Shown piece after piece: positions 1 to 7,458 of a stretch of DNA of 64,000 bases; the stretch's first letter is position 1, and every line of letters begins with the position of its first letter. This stretch comes from Acidobacteriota bacterium (GTDB taxonomy: Bacteria > Acidobacteriota > Terriglobia > Bryobacterales > Bryobacteraceae), in the NCBI GenBank assembly GCA_016213775.1, contig JACQZR010000049.1, positions 1-64,000 of the forward strand. Reading direction: 5' to 3'. A program made the translations under genes and the position numbers. The notes beneath the pieces were generated by a model. That model was not told the DNA's origin, did no database searches, and saw only the letters and a list, made by a program, of their open reading frames with translations.

Positions 1-279
1 AAGATGCCGCGGATGGCAACAGCGGATTGTTTTGAGGTCGAGAATAAGGCGCGCAACGCGCGACGCCTAGAACACCAGGCCGACCGCCTTTGAGGCGGCC
101 CAACTCATCAAGCCACCCGCTTCGCGGGGGGTGTCTGACTTAGCGGCGATGCGAAATAGCCGTTGCAGCTAGTCGTAACTCGAGGAGTAACTTGACCATG
201 TCAACAAACACAAACTTGAATCAGGCCAGCAACTCCGGAGCGTAGGCCAACTGGAGAGGCACCCGGCCGTCTACCGGGG
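1..279. other. Intergenic segment with two hairpins and a 15-codon ORF
   Basis: No recognisable gene lies here. Two short GC-rich stem-loops are visible: CCGCC/GGCGG around 80-95, and CCCGC/GCGGG around 116-130. Neither is followed by a clear T-run, so a terminator call is weak. A 15-residue ORF starts at ATG 198 behind a good Shine-Dalgarno (CGAGGAGTAA, 181-190) and ends at TAG 243-245; it begins MSTNTNLN and matches nothing I know. The 3' end of rtcR reads toward this segment from the right. Confidence 0.35.
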
Positions 280-1896
280 TCAGGCGAGTTCCTTTCTCGT
301 ACGCTCCGCCACGCTATCGCCGTGCGCAGCGATCCCCGGCCAATCGAGATCAAATCGCGCTAAGTATTTTCGCAGCCGGTCGGCGTCGTTCGACGTGGTC
401 TTCTTTGCCCGTGACGCGCTGAACAAAACGCGGCCTGCCTCCGACAACGACCGGCTCCGCGTGCACACCGCCAGCACCTCGGCCAATTGCGCCTGATCGA
501 ACAGGTCAATCGCGGCCAGTTGTTTCGCGGAAAAGAATTTCCCGAGGACCCCTCGGCTGGATTGCGCCGGCCCTCGCCACCCCGCGCGCAGCCGCTCGAT
601 CTCCTCGGCTACGACATCGTCGGAAATGCGCCCCCCTGGAGCAAGCGTCGCCATCCGGGCCACCGCGGCATTCAGGTCGCGGAAGTTGCCCCTCCACGCC
701 GATGACGGCGCGAGCGCGAAGCTCAGAAACTTCGCCCGCGCCTCCCGGCTGAACGTGATCCGCCGTCCGGTGCGCCCGGCATACTGTTCGAGTTCGAATT
801 CCAGGTTCGGTTCGATGTCCTCGGGCCGAACCTGCAATCCCGGCAGCGCAAATGTCCAAAGATTGATCCGTGCCAGCAGGTCTTCGCGAAAGCGGCCCTG
901 GTGCACTTCAGTGAGCAGGTCGCGATTGGTCCCGGCGATCAGTTGAAAGTCGCTGCTGGCGTCGCGGTCCGAACCCAGGGGCAGGAATGTCTTTTCCTCC
1001 AGAGCCCGCAGCAGCATGGCCTGCTCATCGAGTCCGAGTTCACCAATTTCGTCGAGAAACAGAACGCCGCCATCGGCAGCACGAAGCAGACCGGGGCGGT
1101 CGCGCAACGCGCCAGTAAAGGAGCCTTTTGTATGACCGAACAACGCCGACATCGCGCCATCACCGCGAATGGTGGCGCAATTGACATCCACGAAATCGCC
1201 CTTCACGGCATGCCGCAGTTTCTTCAGCTCGAAGATCTTGCGGGCCAACCGGGACTTGCCGGCGCCCGTGGGTCCCATCAGCAGCAGCGGGTCGCGCGTC
1301 GCAATCGCCACTTGCTCAATCCGCGCGATCAGGCGATTAAACGCCTTGTTGCGCGTCTCAATGCCGCTCTTCAGAAACGACGCGCCCTCCCGTTGCTCCT
1401 CTTGAAACCGCGAGGCAATACGGTCGTAGCGCGATAGGTCGAGGTCGATGATCTTGATGGTCCCGGGCGCGCTGCGGTCCCGCTCCGGCGAGCACTGCAG
1501 CAAACGCCCGGGCAGCCATCGGGCCTCCGTAAGGAGAAAGAGACAAATCTGCGCGACGTGCGTACCGGTGGTGATGTGGATCAGATAATCTTCCGCATCG
1601 TCAAACCGGTACGCCTTGGCGAAGCCGAACAGCGTGTCGTACACCTGCTCAAAGTCCCAGGGATCGCCGAAATCGACGGCGTGCAGCCGGACCTCGGTCT
1701 CCGGCGATACGGTCTCAATATCGCCGCGGATCAGATGCGCCAGCGCACTCTCCCGCGGACCATGCAGCAGTTCGAAACGCCGCACAATCAAATCCGGTTG
1801 GCGGCAAACAGAAATCGTTGGACGCCAGTTCTGCCAGCGTTCCGGGCTCTTGCCCTGATCGAGTGTGCTGCCGAGAAGTCCGATAACCGTGGCCAT
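280..1896 (-). CDS. rtcR: RtcR, CARF-domain sigma-54-dependent activator of the RNA repair operon
   Basis: This is a transcriptional activator that switches on rtcBA-type RNA repair operons through sigma-54 RNA polymerase. The roughly 185-residue N-terminal part is the CARF-type sensor, recognisable by the RtcR signatures SPETEV and DYLIHITTGTHVAQIC. The AAA+ domain follows, with Walker A GPTGAGKS (208-215), the sigma-54 contact loop as GSFTGA (258-263, a variant of GAFTGA) and Walker B GGVLFLDEIGE. The C-terminus ends in the conserved NDADRLRKYLARF segment. Length (538 aa) and order match Escherichia coli RtcR. The frame could open at TTG 1902, but the ATG at 1896 fits the family N-terminus better. 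It is divergent from rsr, and its target promoter lies in the 128-bp gap. In studied systems the CARF domain responds to damaged tRNA ends; that ligand is only inferred here. Confidence 0.96.
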   Translation of the reverse strand: MATVIGLLGSTLDQGKSPERWQNWRPTISVCRQPDLIVRRFELLHGPRESALAHLIRGDIETVSPETEVRLHAVDFGDPWDFEQVYDTLFGFAKAYRFDDAEDYLIHITTGTHVAQICLFLLTEARWLPGRLLQCSPERDRSAPGTIKIIDLDLSRYDRIASRFQEEQREGASFLKSGIETRNKAFNRLIARIEQVAIATRDPLLLMGPTGAGKSRLARKIFELKKLRHAVKGDFVDVNCATIRGDGAMSALFGHTKGSFTGALRDRPGLLRAADGGVLFLDEIGELGLDEQAMLLRALEEKTFLPLGSDRDASSDFQLIAGTNRDLLTEVHQGRFREDLLARINLWTFALPGLQVRPEDIEPNLEFELEQYAGRTGRRITFSREARAKFLSFALAPSSAWRGNFRDLNAAVARMATLAPGGRISDDVVAEEIERLRAGWRGPAQSSRGVLGKFFSAKQLAAIDLFDQAQLAEVLAVCTRSRSLSEAGRVLFSASRAKKTTSNDADRLRKYLARFDLDWPGIAAHGDSVAERTRKELA

Positions 1897-1983
1897 ATCC
1901 AATATTCTAAGTATTTATTTTATCAGATCGTATGGCACACCGACGAGAAGACGCCAAACAAGCAGAATCAGCAACATACGGTT

Positions 1984-1999
1984 TGGCACATGCGATGCA
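1984..1999 (+). promoter_or_regulatory. Sigma-54 (-24/-12) promoter for the RNA repair operon
   Basis: The sequence TGGCACATGCGATGCA matches the sigma-54 consensus TGGCAC-N5-TTGCW with one mismatch in the -12 element (ATGC for TTGC). The GG at 1985-1986 and GC at 1997-1998 have the exact 12-base register required. The predicted start of transcription near 2010 lies 15 bases before the rsr ATG. It faces away from rtcR, as expected for an RtcR-activated operon. A second TGGCAC at 1933-1938 lacks the -12 GC and is not a promoter by itself. Confidence 0.8.
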
Positions 2000-2024
2000 C
2001 TGCAAGAAAGCGAGGAAACGAAAC

Positions 2025-3578
2025 ATGGCAAGCAAGTCACTGTTCGCAACGTTGCGCGGAGCGCTCATCCCACAAACCAACACCGTCAACTCGCACGGCG
2101 CTTCCGCCTACGGGCTGGCGCCCAAGCAGGCCCTGGCCCAGTACGCCGCAACGGGATGCTTCGGCCGCACCTTCTATGCCACCGCCGGCGAGCAGCTCAC
2201 GCGAGTGCTCCAGTTGTGTGACGCCCTCCATCCGCGTTACGTCGCGCAGGTGGCCATTTACAGCCGTACCAGCTCGCTCATGAAGGACATGCCCGCGCTG
2301 CTCTGCGCCTGGCTGTCCCATCGCGATCCGCGGCTGCACGAGGTCGTCTTTCATAGAGTCATCGACAACGCGCGCATGCTGCGCAGCTACGTTCAGATCT
2401 TGCGGTCCGGTGTGGTTGGCCGGAAATCGTTGGGAAGCGCTCCCAAGCGGCTGGTGAGGGAATGGCTCGCCAGCCGTTCGCCGGAGGCTCTCTTCCGTGC
2501 CGGCGTGGGCCAGAGCCCGTCACTCGCCGACATCGTGAAGATGGTTCACCCGAAGCCGGACAACGCGCAACGCCAGGCCTTTTACGGCTACATGCTTGGC
2601 AGCGGCTACGCAGCCGCTGCCCTGCCCGCTCTCATCACGCAGTTCGAACTGTTCAAGTCAGGCCAATCGAAGCAGGCCCCCGATCTCCCATTTCCCATGT
2701 TGACGGCGCTCCCGTTGACCAAGGCGCATTGGATCGAGATCGCGAAGAACGCATCGTGGCAAACCCTGCGCATGAACTTGAACACCTTTGCCCGGCACGG
2801 CGTGTTCTCGCACGACGGTATGCCGCGGCAGATCGCAAAGCGCCTGCGCAACGCCTCTGAAGTGAAGCGCGCGCGGGTGTTCCCTTACCAATTGCTGACG
2901 GCGTATCAGCATTGCGACGCCGCCGTTCCGCAAGAGGTGCGCGAAAGCCTCCACGAGGCAATGGAGCTCGCAACCGCGAACGTGCCTCGTGTGAAAGGCG
3001 ACGTAGTCGTGTGTCCCGACGTCTCCGGCTCCATGAAGAGCCCGGTATCTGGACACCGCAAGGGTGCGTCGAGCAAGGTTCGCTGCATCGACGTTACCGC
3101 GCTTGTGGCGGCAACCATCATTCGCAAGAACCCCTCGGCGCTGGTGCTGCCCTTTGAGCAGAACGTGATTTCGGTGCGGTTGTCGCCGTCGGATAGCATC
3201 ATGACGAACGCGACAATGCTGGCGTCCATTGGCGGAGGCGGAACCAACTGCAGCGCTCCGTTGCGGCAGTTGAACGAAGCCAAGGCCAAGGCCGATCTGG
3301 TGATCTTCGTGTCCGACAACGAATCCTGGGTGGATTCGGGACGGGGACGCGGAACCGCATTGATGGCGGAGTGGTCCGCTTTCCGCCGCCGCAATCCGCA
3401 AGCCCGTCTGGTGTGCCTGGACATCCAGCCCAACCAGACGACGCAGGCGGCAGAGCGCGCGGACATCTTGAACATCGGCGGATTCGCCGACCCGGTGTTT
3501 GAGGTAATCGCCGCCTTCTCCAGGGGCGAATTGGAGGCGGACCACTGGGTGGAGCGTATCGAAGCAATAGCAGCGTAG
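2025..3578 (+). CDS. rsr: Rsr, Ro60-like TROVE-domain RNA-binding protein
   Basis: Bacterial ortholog of the Ro60 autoantigen, a ring of HEAT-like repeats that binds noncoding Y RNAs and misfolded or damaged RNA and can tether them to nucleases. The TROVE ring covers about residues 1-320. A von Willebrand A domain follows, with a MIDAS motif DVSGSM at 332-337 and an SDNESW motif further on. The length of 517 aa is close to Deinococcus Rsr. An in-frame ATG exists upstream at 1932, but that start would place the sigma-54 promoter inside the gene. ATG 2025 has a GAGG Shine-Dalgarno at 2012-2015 and starts MASKSLF. It is first in the repair operon and is followed directly by its presumptive Y RNA ligand. 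Confidence 0.95.
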   Translation: MASKSLFATLRGALIPQTNTVNSHGASAYGLAPKQALAQYAATGCFGRTFYATAGEQLTRVLQLCDALHPRYVAQVAIYSRTSSLMKDMPALLCAWLSHRDPRLHEVVFHRVIDNARMLRSYVQILRSGVVGRKSLGSAPKRLVREWLASRSPEALFRAGVGQSPSLADIVKMVHPKPDNAQRQAFYGYMLGSGYAAAALPALITQFELFKSGQSKQAPDLPFPMLTALPLTKAHWIEIAKNASWQTLRMNLNTFARHGVFSHDGMPRQIAKRLRNASEVKRARVFPYQLLTAYQHCDAAVPQEVRESLHEAMELATANVPRVKGDVVVCPDVSGSMKSPVSGHRKGASSKVRCIDVTALVAATIIRKNPSALVLPFEQNVISVRLSPSDSIMTNATMLASIGGGGTNCSAPLRQLNEAKAKADLVIFVSDNESWVDSGRGRGTALMAEWSAFRRRNPQARLVCLDIQPNQTTQAAERADILNIGGFADPVFEVIAAFSRGELEADHWVERIEAIAA

Positions 3579-3582
3579 GAAC

Positions 3583-3721
3583 GTGGGCGGCGAATGCCGA
3601 AGGAACTACATGGCTCATAACCCGACGGTTCCCGGTTCGAATCCGGGTCGCGCGATCAATTGCCGCGCGGTAGCTCAATGGTAGAGCATCGACTGTTTCT
3701 TCACACCTTGTCGCCGTCCAC
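3583..3721 (+). ncRNA. yrlA: YrlA-like bacterial Y RNA with circularly permuted tRNA-like module
   Basis: The ends pair in an 11-bp helix (3583-3593 with 3711-3721, one G-U). Inside it sits the Ro-binding element GCCGAAGG (3596-3603), whose AAGG pairs with CCTT (3706-3709); this fits the bacterial Y RNA motif GNCGAAGG. The distal part is a permuted tRNA. It has a T arm CCCGG-TTCGAAT-CCGGG (3631-3647) and a 7-bp acceptor-like stem (3648-3654 with 3664-3670, outer pair U-G) closed by a 9-base loop instead of free ends. Then come UA (positions 8-9), a 4-bp D stem GCTC/GAGC (3673-3676, 3684-3687) with GG in its loop, and a start of an anticodon-like stem (3689-3691 with 3623-3625). The 5-base variable region is canonical. 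It lies between rsr and rtcB, as Yrl RNAs do in Salmonella. Exact transcript ends are not known. Confidence 0.88.
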
Positions 3722-3765
3722 TTTATGGCCACCTATATCGACGACCATAGAAATAAGGAACGAAC

Positions 3766-4998
3766 ATGCCGGAAGCAACCTACAACGTCATCAACACCAA
3801 AGAAGGCGTGCCCATCAAGGCCTGGACCAAGGGCGTCCAGCTCGAAGACCAGGCTCGCCAGCAGCTCATCAACGCCGCCCAGCTTCCGTTCATACACAAG
3901 TGGATCGCGGCGATGCCCGACGTACATTGGGGCGTCGGCGCAACCGTCGGCAGCGTCATCCCCACCAAGGGCGCGATCATCCCCGCGGCGGTCGGCGTCG
4001 ATATCGGCTGCGGCATGATGGCCGTCCAGACCAGCCTCAACGCCATCCATCTGCCCGACAACCTGCGCGGCATCCGGCTCGCTATTGAAGAGGCCGTACC
4101 GCACGGACGCACCAACCATGGCGGCTCCGGCGATCGCGGCGCATGGCACGACATCCCCACGCGCAACCAGAACGTATGGCTCGGCGAGTTGAAGCCTCGC
4201 TACGATGCGATCCTCGCCAAACATCCCAAGCTCGACCGCGGCAACCACGCCAATCACCTCGGCACACTCGGCACAGGCAACCACTTTATTGAGGTCTGCC
4301 TGGATGAAGCGGATCAGGTCTGGTTCATGCTGCACAGCGGATCGCGCGGCGTTGGCAACCGAATGGGCACCTATTTCATCGATCTCGCCCGGAAGGATAT
4401 GAAGAAGTTTTTCGTCAACCTTCCCGACGTTGATCTGGCGTACTTCCCCGAGCGCACGGACCACTTCAACGATTACGTCGAGGCGGTGGAATGGGCTCAG
4501 GACTATGCCCGCCGCAACCGCGATCTCATGATGGCCCAGATTGTCGAAGCCGTGCGCGACTGCGGACTCGTGCCGCCGTTCAACGCCGAATTGAAGGCCA
4601 TCAACTGCCATCACAATTACGTCGCCCGCGAATCGCATTACGGCGAAAACGTCTTCGTCACCCGCAAGGGTGCGGTGCGGGCTCGCCTCGACGATATGGG
4701 TATCATCCCGGGCAGCATGGGTGCGCGCTCCTACATCGTTCGCGGCAAAGGCAACCCCGAGAGCTTCCATAGCTGCAGCCACGGCGCGGGCCGCGCCATG
4801 TCGCGCAACGAAGCCAAGAGGCGGTTCACCGTGGAAGATCACAAGCGCATGACTCAGGGTGTGGAATGCCGCAAGGACGCGGACGTGATCGACGAAACGC
4901 CCGCCGCTTATAAGTCCATTGACGCGGTGATGGCGGCCCAGTCGGATCTCGTCGAGATCGTCCATACGCTGCGGCAGGTAGTGTGTGTCAAAGGGTAA
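3766..4998 (+). CDS. rtcB: RtcB, GTP/Mn-dependent 3'-phosphate RNA ligase
   Basis: RtcB joins RNA ends bearing 3'-phosphate or 2',3'-cyclic phosphate to 5'-OH ends through a histidine-GMP intermediate, repairing cleaved tRNAs and rRNA. Visible active-site elements are DIGCGM with Asp79 and Cys82, GTGNHFIEV, HSGSRGVGN, NCHHNY and SCSHGAGR with the guanylylated His at about 339. The length of 410 aa matches the Escherichia coli type (408 aa). Start ATG 3766 has AAGGAA (3755-3760) upstream. It follows the Y RNA and is separated from rtcA by 12 bases, so translation is likely coupled. No defect is visible. Confidence 0.98.
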   Translation: MPEATYNVINTKEGVPIKAWTKGVQLEDQARQQLINAAQLPFIHKWIAAMPDVHWGVGATVGSVIPTKGAIIPAAVGVDIGCGMMAVQTSLNAIHLPDNLRGIRLAIEEAVPHGRTNHGGSGDRGAWHDIPTRNQNVWLGELKPRYDAILAKHPKLDRGNHANHLGTLGTGNHFIEVCLDEADQVWFMLHSGSRGVGNRMGTYFIDLARKDMKKFFVNLPDVDLAYFPERTDHFNDYVEAVEWAQDYARRNRDLMMAQIVEAVRDCGLVPPFNAELKAINCHHNYVARESHYGENVFVTRKGAVRARLDDMGIIPGSMGARSYIVRGKGNPESFHSCSHGAGRAMSRNEAKRRFTVEDHKRMTQGVECRKDADVIDETPAAYKSIDAVMAAQSDLVEIVHTLRQVVCVKG

Positions 4999-5010
4999 AT
5001 GAGGTGAACC

Positions 5011-6030
5011 GTGGTTCGCATTGATGGTTCGTTTGGCGAAGGCGGAGGGCAGATTCTGCGCTCGTCGCTCACCCTGTCGTTGGTCACTGGCACACCATTT
5101 GCCATAGAGAAGATTCGTGCACACCGGGAAAAGCCCGGTCTGCTCCGGCAGCACCTTACGGCAGTTCTCGCCGCGGCGGAGGTTGGCGGCGCAACTGTCG
5201 ATGGCGCCGTGCTCGGATCCACTTCGTTGCGCTTCACGCCCGGCAAAGTCCGCGGCGGCGAATACCGCTTTGCCGTTGGCACCGCCGGCAGCGGCACCCT
5301 CGTCTTCCAAACCGTGCTCCCTGCACTGCTGCTCGCAGGCGCACCCAGCCACGTCACCATCGAGGGCGGAACCCACAACCACGCCGCTCCGCCGTATCAC
5401 TTTCTCGCCCGCACGTTTCTGCCGCTTGTCGAGCGCATGGGCGCGCAATGCACACTGCAATTCGACAAGTACGGCTTCTATCCGGCCGGAGGCGGGCGCT
5501 TCACCGCCTGCATCACACCAGTGCCGCGGCTCACCCCGATCGTTCTCGGTGAGCGGAGCGAAATCACCACCCGCCGCATCGTCGCCGTGGTCGCGAACCT
5601 CGCACGCCACATCGCGCAGCGCGAAGTGGACACGGCGGGCGGCATGCTCAACTGGTCCCACGACACGCATGTCATCGAATCCACCCGGGAATCCATCGGG
5701 CCCGGCAATGTCGTCATGATCGAGATCGCCACACACGACGTGACCGAGATGTTCACGGCCTTTGGCCAACTAGGCGTTTCGGCAGAAAAGGTCGCCACCA
5801 CCGCCGCTAAGGAAGCCCGCGAATACCTCGCCTCGCGGGCCTCCGCCGCTGAACATCTCACTGACCAACTGCTGCTCCCCATGGCCCTCGCCGGAGGTGG
5901 CGAATTCACGGCGCTCAAACTCAACATGCACGCCCGCACCAACATGGACGTGATCGCCCGCTTCCTCCCCGTCCGCTTTGAGGCCATCGAGCATGATGGA
6001 TACGTACACGTGAAGGTCACCAAGGAATAA
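5011..6030 (+). CDS. rtcA: RtcA, RNA 3'-terminal phosphate cyclase
   Basis: RtcA converts RNA 3'-phosphates (or 2'-phosphates) to 2',3'-cyclic phosphates using ATP through a covalent His-AMP intermediate, and can adenylylate 5'-phosphate ends. The N-terminal family signature DGSFGEGGGQILRSSL is present. So are the conserved REKPGL and GTAGSGTL elements and the HxxTN nucleophile motif at about His307 (HARTN). The length of 339 aa is typical. GTG 5011 is taken as the start because GAGGTG lies at 5001-5006 and the signature begins five residues in. It is third in the operon; the next gene begins 3 bases after the stop. Confidence 0.97.
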   Translation: MVRIDGSFGEGGGQILRSSLTLSLVTGTPFAIEKIRAHREKPGLLRQHLTAVLAAAEVGGATVDGAVLGSTSLRFTPGKVRGGEYRFAVGTAGSGTLVFQTVLPALLLAGAPSHVTIEGGTHNHAAPPYHFLARTFLPLVERMGAQCTLQFDKYGFYPAGGGRFTACITPVPRLTPIVLGERSEITTRRIVAVVANLARHIAQREVDTAGGMLNWSHDTHVIESTRESIGPGNVVMIEIATHDVTEMFTAFGQLGVSAEKVATTAAKEAREYLASRASAAEHLTDQLLLPMALAGGGEFTALKLNMHARTNMDVIARFLPVRFEAIEHDGYVHVKVTKE

Positions 6031-6033
6031 CCC

Positions 6034-7458
6034 GTGCTATTGCACATCACACAAACCGGCTCCAACGCCACCGGCCTCGGCTACCTTCTGCACAAGAATC
6101 CGGCGAATCTGCACGAAGTCAAACTGCCCTTCGGCAAGGCCACCGTCTTTTACCCGGCGGCTACGGATGACCGTTGCACGGCCTGCCTGCTTCTGGAAAT
6201 CGATCCCGTCGAACTCGTCCGCGGCGCGCGCCAATTGGAGGCTTACGTCAACGACCGTCCCTACGTCGCGTCCTCTTATATGACGGTCGCTATCGGCCGC
6301 GTCTTCGGCACCGCGCTGGCCGGCAACTGCGCCAGGCGGCCCGAGCTGGTCCACTGCAAACTACCGCTCCAACTCACGGTGGAAGTGGTCCGAACGCGAG
6401 GTGGTGAAGAAGTGCTGCACAGGCTCTTCCAACCTCTCGGCTACCACGTCGAAGCCAGGCGTCTCCCGCTCGACAACAAGTTCCCCGAATGGGGAGAGAG
6501 CCCGTACTTCCGTCTCACCCTGACAGCCGAGATCACCGTCCACAACGCCCTCACGCACCTCTACGTCCTTCTCCCCGTCCTCGACGATGAGAAGCACTAC
6601 TACATCGGCGAAGCAGAAGTGGACAAGCTGCTCCGCCACGGCGAAGGCTGGCTCAAACAGCACCCTGAACAGCGCATGATCGTCTCACGCTACCTGCAAC
6701 GCCGCGGCGCTCTCACCACGCAGGCCTTTGAACAACTGCTGGAAGAAGAGACCGCCTCCGTGGAAGCAGCGGAATCCAAAACCGAGAAGGCGGCGCAGCA
6801 GGAACGCGAACTCGAGCGTCCCATGACGCTTCACACGCAGCGACTGAATACCGTTGCCGCACGCCTCAAGGAACTCGGCGCTCGCAGCGTCCTCGACCTC
6901 GGCTGCGGCGAGGGCAAACTCCTCCGCCGTCTTCTGGCGGACCGTACCTTCGAACGCATCGTCGGCATGGACGTCAGCCATCGCTCCCTGCAGATCGCCT
7001 CGGCCCGGCTGCGCCTCGACCGCATGCCGGAGCGCCAGCGCAAGCGCATCGAGCTCATGCAGGGTTCGCTGCTTTATCGCGATCAACGGCTGAGCGGTTT
7101 CGATGCCGCCGCCCTCGTCGAAGTGATCGAGCATCTCGATGTCCCCCGTCTCGCCGCACTGGAACGAGTACTGTTCGAATTCGCCCGGCCGCGGCATATC
7201 CTCATCACGACGCCCAACCGCGAATACAACGTCCTCTTCCCTACCCTGCCCGAAGGCCGAATGCGCCACGGCGACCACCGCTTTGAATGGACCCGCGCCG
7301 AATTCGCCGCGTGGGCCACAGCCACAGCTACGCGCTTCGCATATGACGTGAAGCTGGAACCTGTCGGACCGTTGACGAAACGCACGGTGCGCCATCGCAG
7401 ATGGCCGTGTTCACACTGCGGGAGGAATCGCACCAATGAAGACCATCGAAATCCCTGA
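6034..7458 (+). CDS. hen1: Hen1, 3'-terminal RNA ribose 2'-O-methyltransferase, with an apparent 3'-end frameshift
   Basis: Bacterial Hen1 methylates the 2'-OH of the 3' nucleotide of a cleaved RNA before Pnkp reseals it, making the repaired site resistant to renewed cleavage. Residues 1-240 are the Hen1-type N-terminal domain. The C-terminal half is the SAM methyltransferase, with LDLGCGEGKLL near 290, the Mn-binding motif EVIEH (363-367), TPNREYN and the distal His segment RHGDHRFEW. GTG 6034 has AAGGA inside the rtcA stop region. The family C-terminus GAPSQMAVF is encoded one frame off. A single missing base near 7371 would give VDETHGAPSQMAVF and a TGA at 7437-7439 overlapping the pnkp ATG. 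As read, the protein ends instead in an unrelated tail at 7458. The catalytic core is intact. Confidence 0.92.
   Translation: MLLHITQTGSNATGLGYLLHKNPANLHEVKLPFGKATVFYPAATDDRCTACLLLEIDPVELVRGARQLEAYVNDRPYVASSYMTVAIGRVFGTALAGNCARRPELVHCKLPLQLTVEVVRTRGGEEVLHRLFQPLGYHVEARRLPLDNKFPEWGESPYFRLTLTAEITVHNALTHLYVLLPVLDDEKHYYIGEAEVDKLLRHGEGWLKQHPEQRMIVSRYLQRRGALTTQAFEQLLEEETASVEAAESKTEKAAQQERELERPMTLHTQRLNTVAARLKELGARSVLDLGCGEGKLLRRLLADRTFERIVGMDVSHRSLQIASARLRLDRMPERQRKRIELMQGSLLYRDQRLSGFDAAALVEVIEHLDVPRLAALERVLFEFARPRHILITTPNREYNVLFPTLPEGRMRHGDHRFEWTRAEFAAWATATATRFAYDVKLEPVGPLTKRTVRHRRWPCSHCGRNRTNEDHRNP

Noticed and set aside
1933-1948. A second sigma-54 promoter at TGGCAC
   Set aside because: The -12 element has AG where GC is required, so only the site at 1984-1999 fits.
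3611-3690. Two tRNA half-genes, the first with a CTCATAA loop like a Met anticodon loop
   Set aside because: The halves are in reversed order and sit inside an 11-bp terminal helix with a Ro-binding motif, which explains them as one permuted Y RNA. The supposed Met anticodon stem does not pair.
3733-5769. Long minus-strand reading frame opposite rtcB and rtcA
   Set aside because: It is a codon-bias shadow of two genes with complete catalytic motifs on the plus strand. The antisense protein shows no recognisable family.
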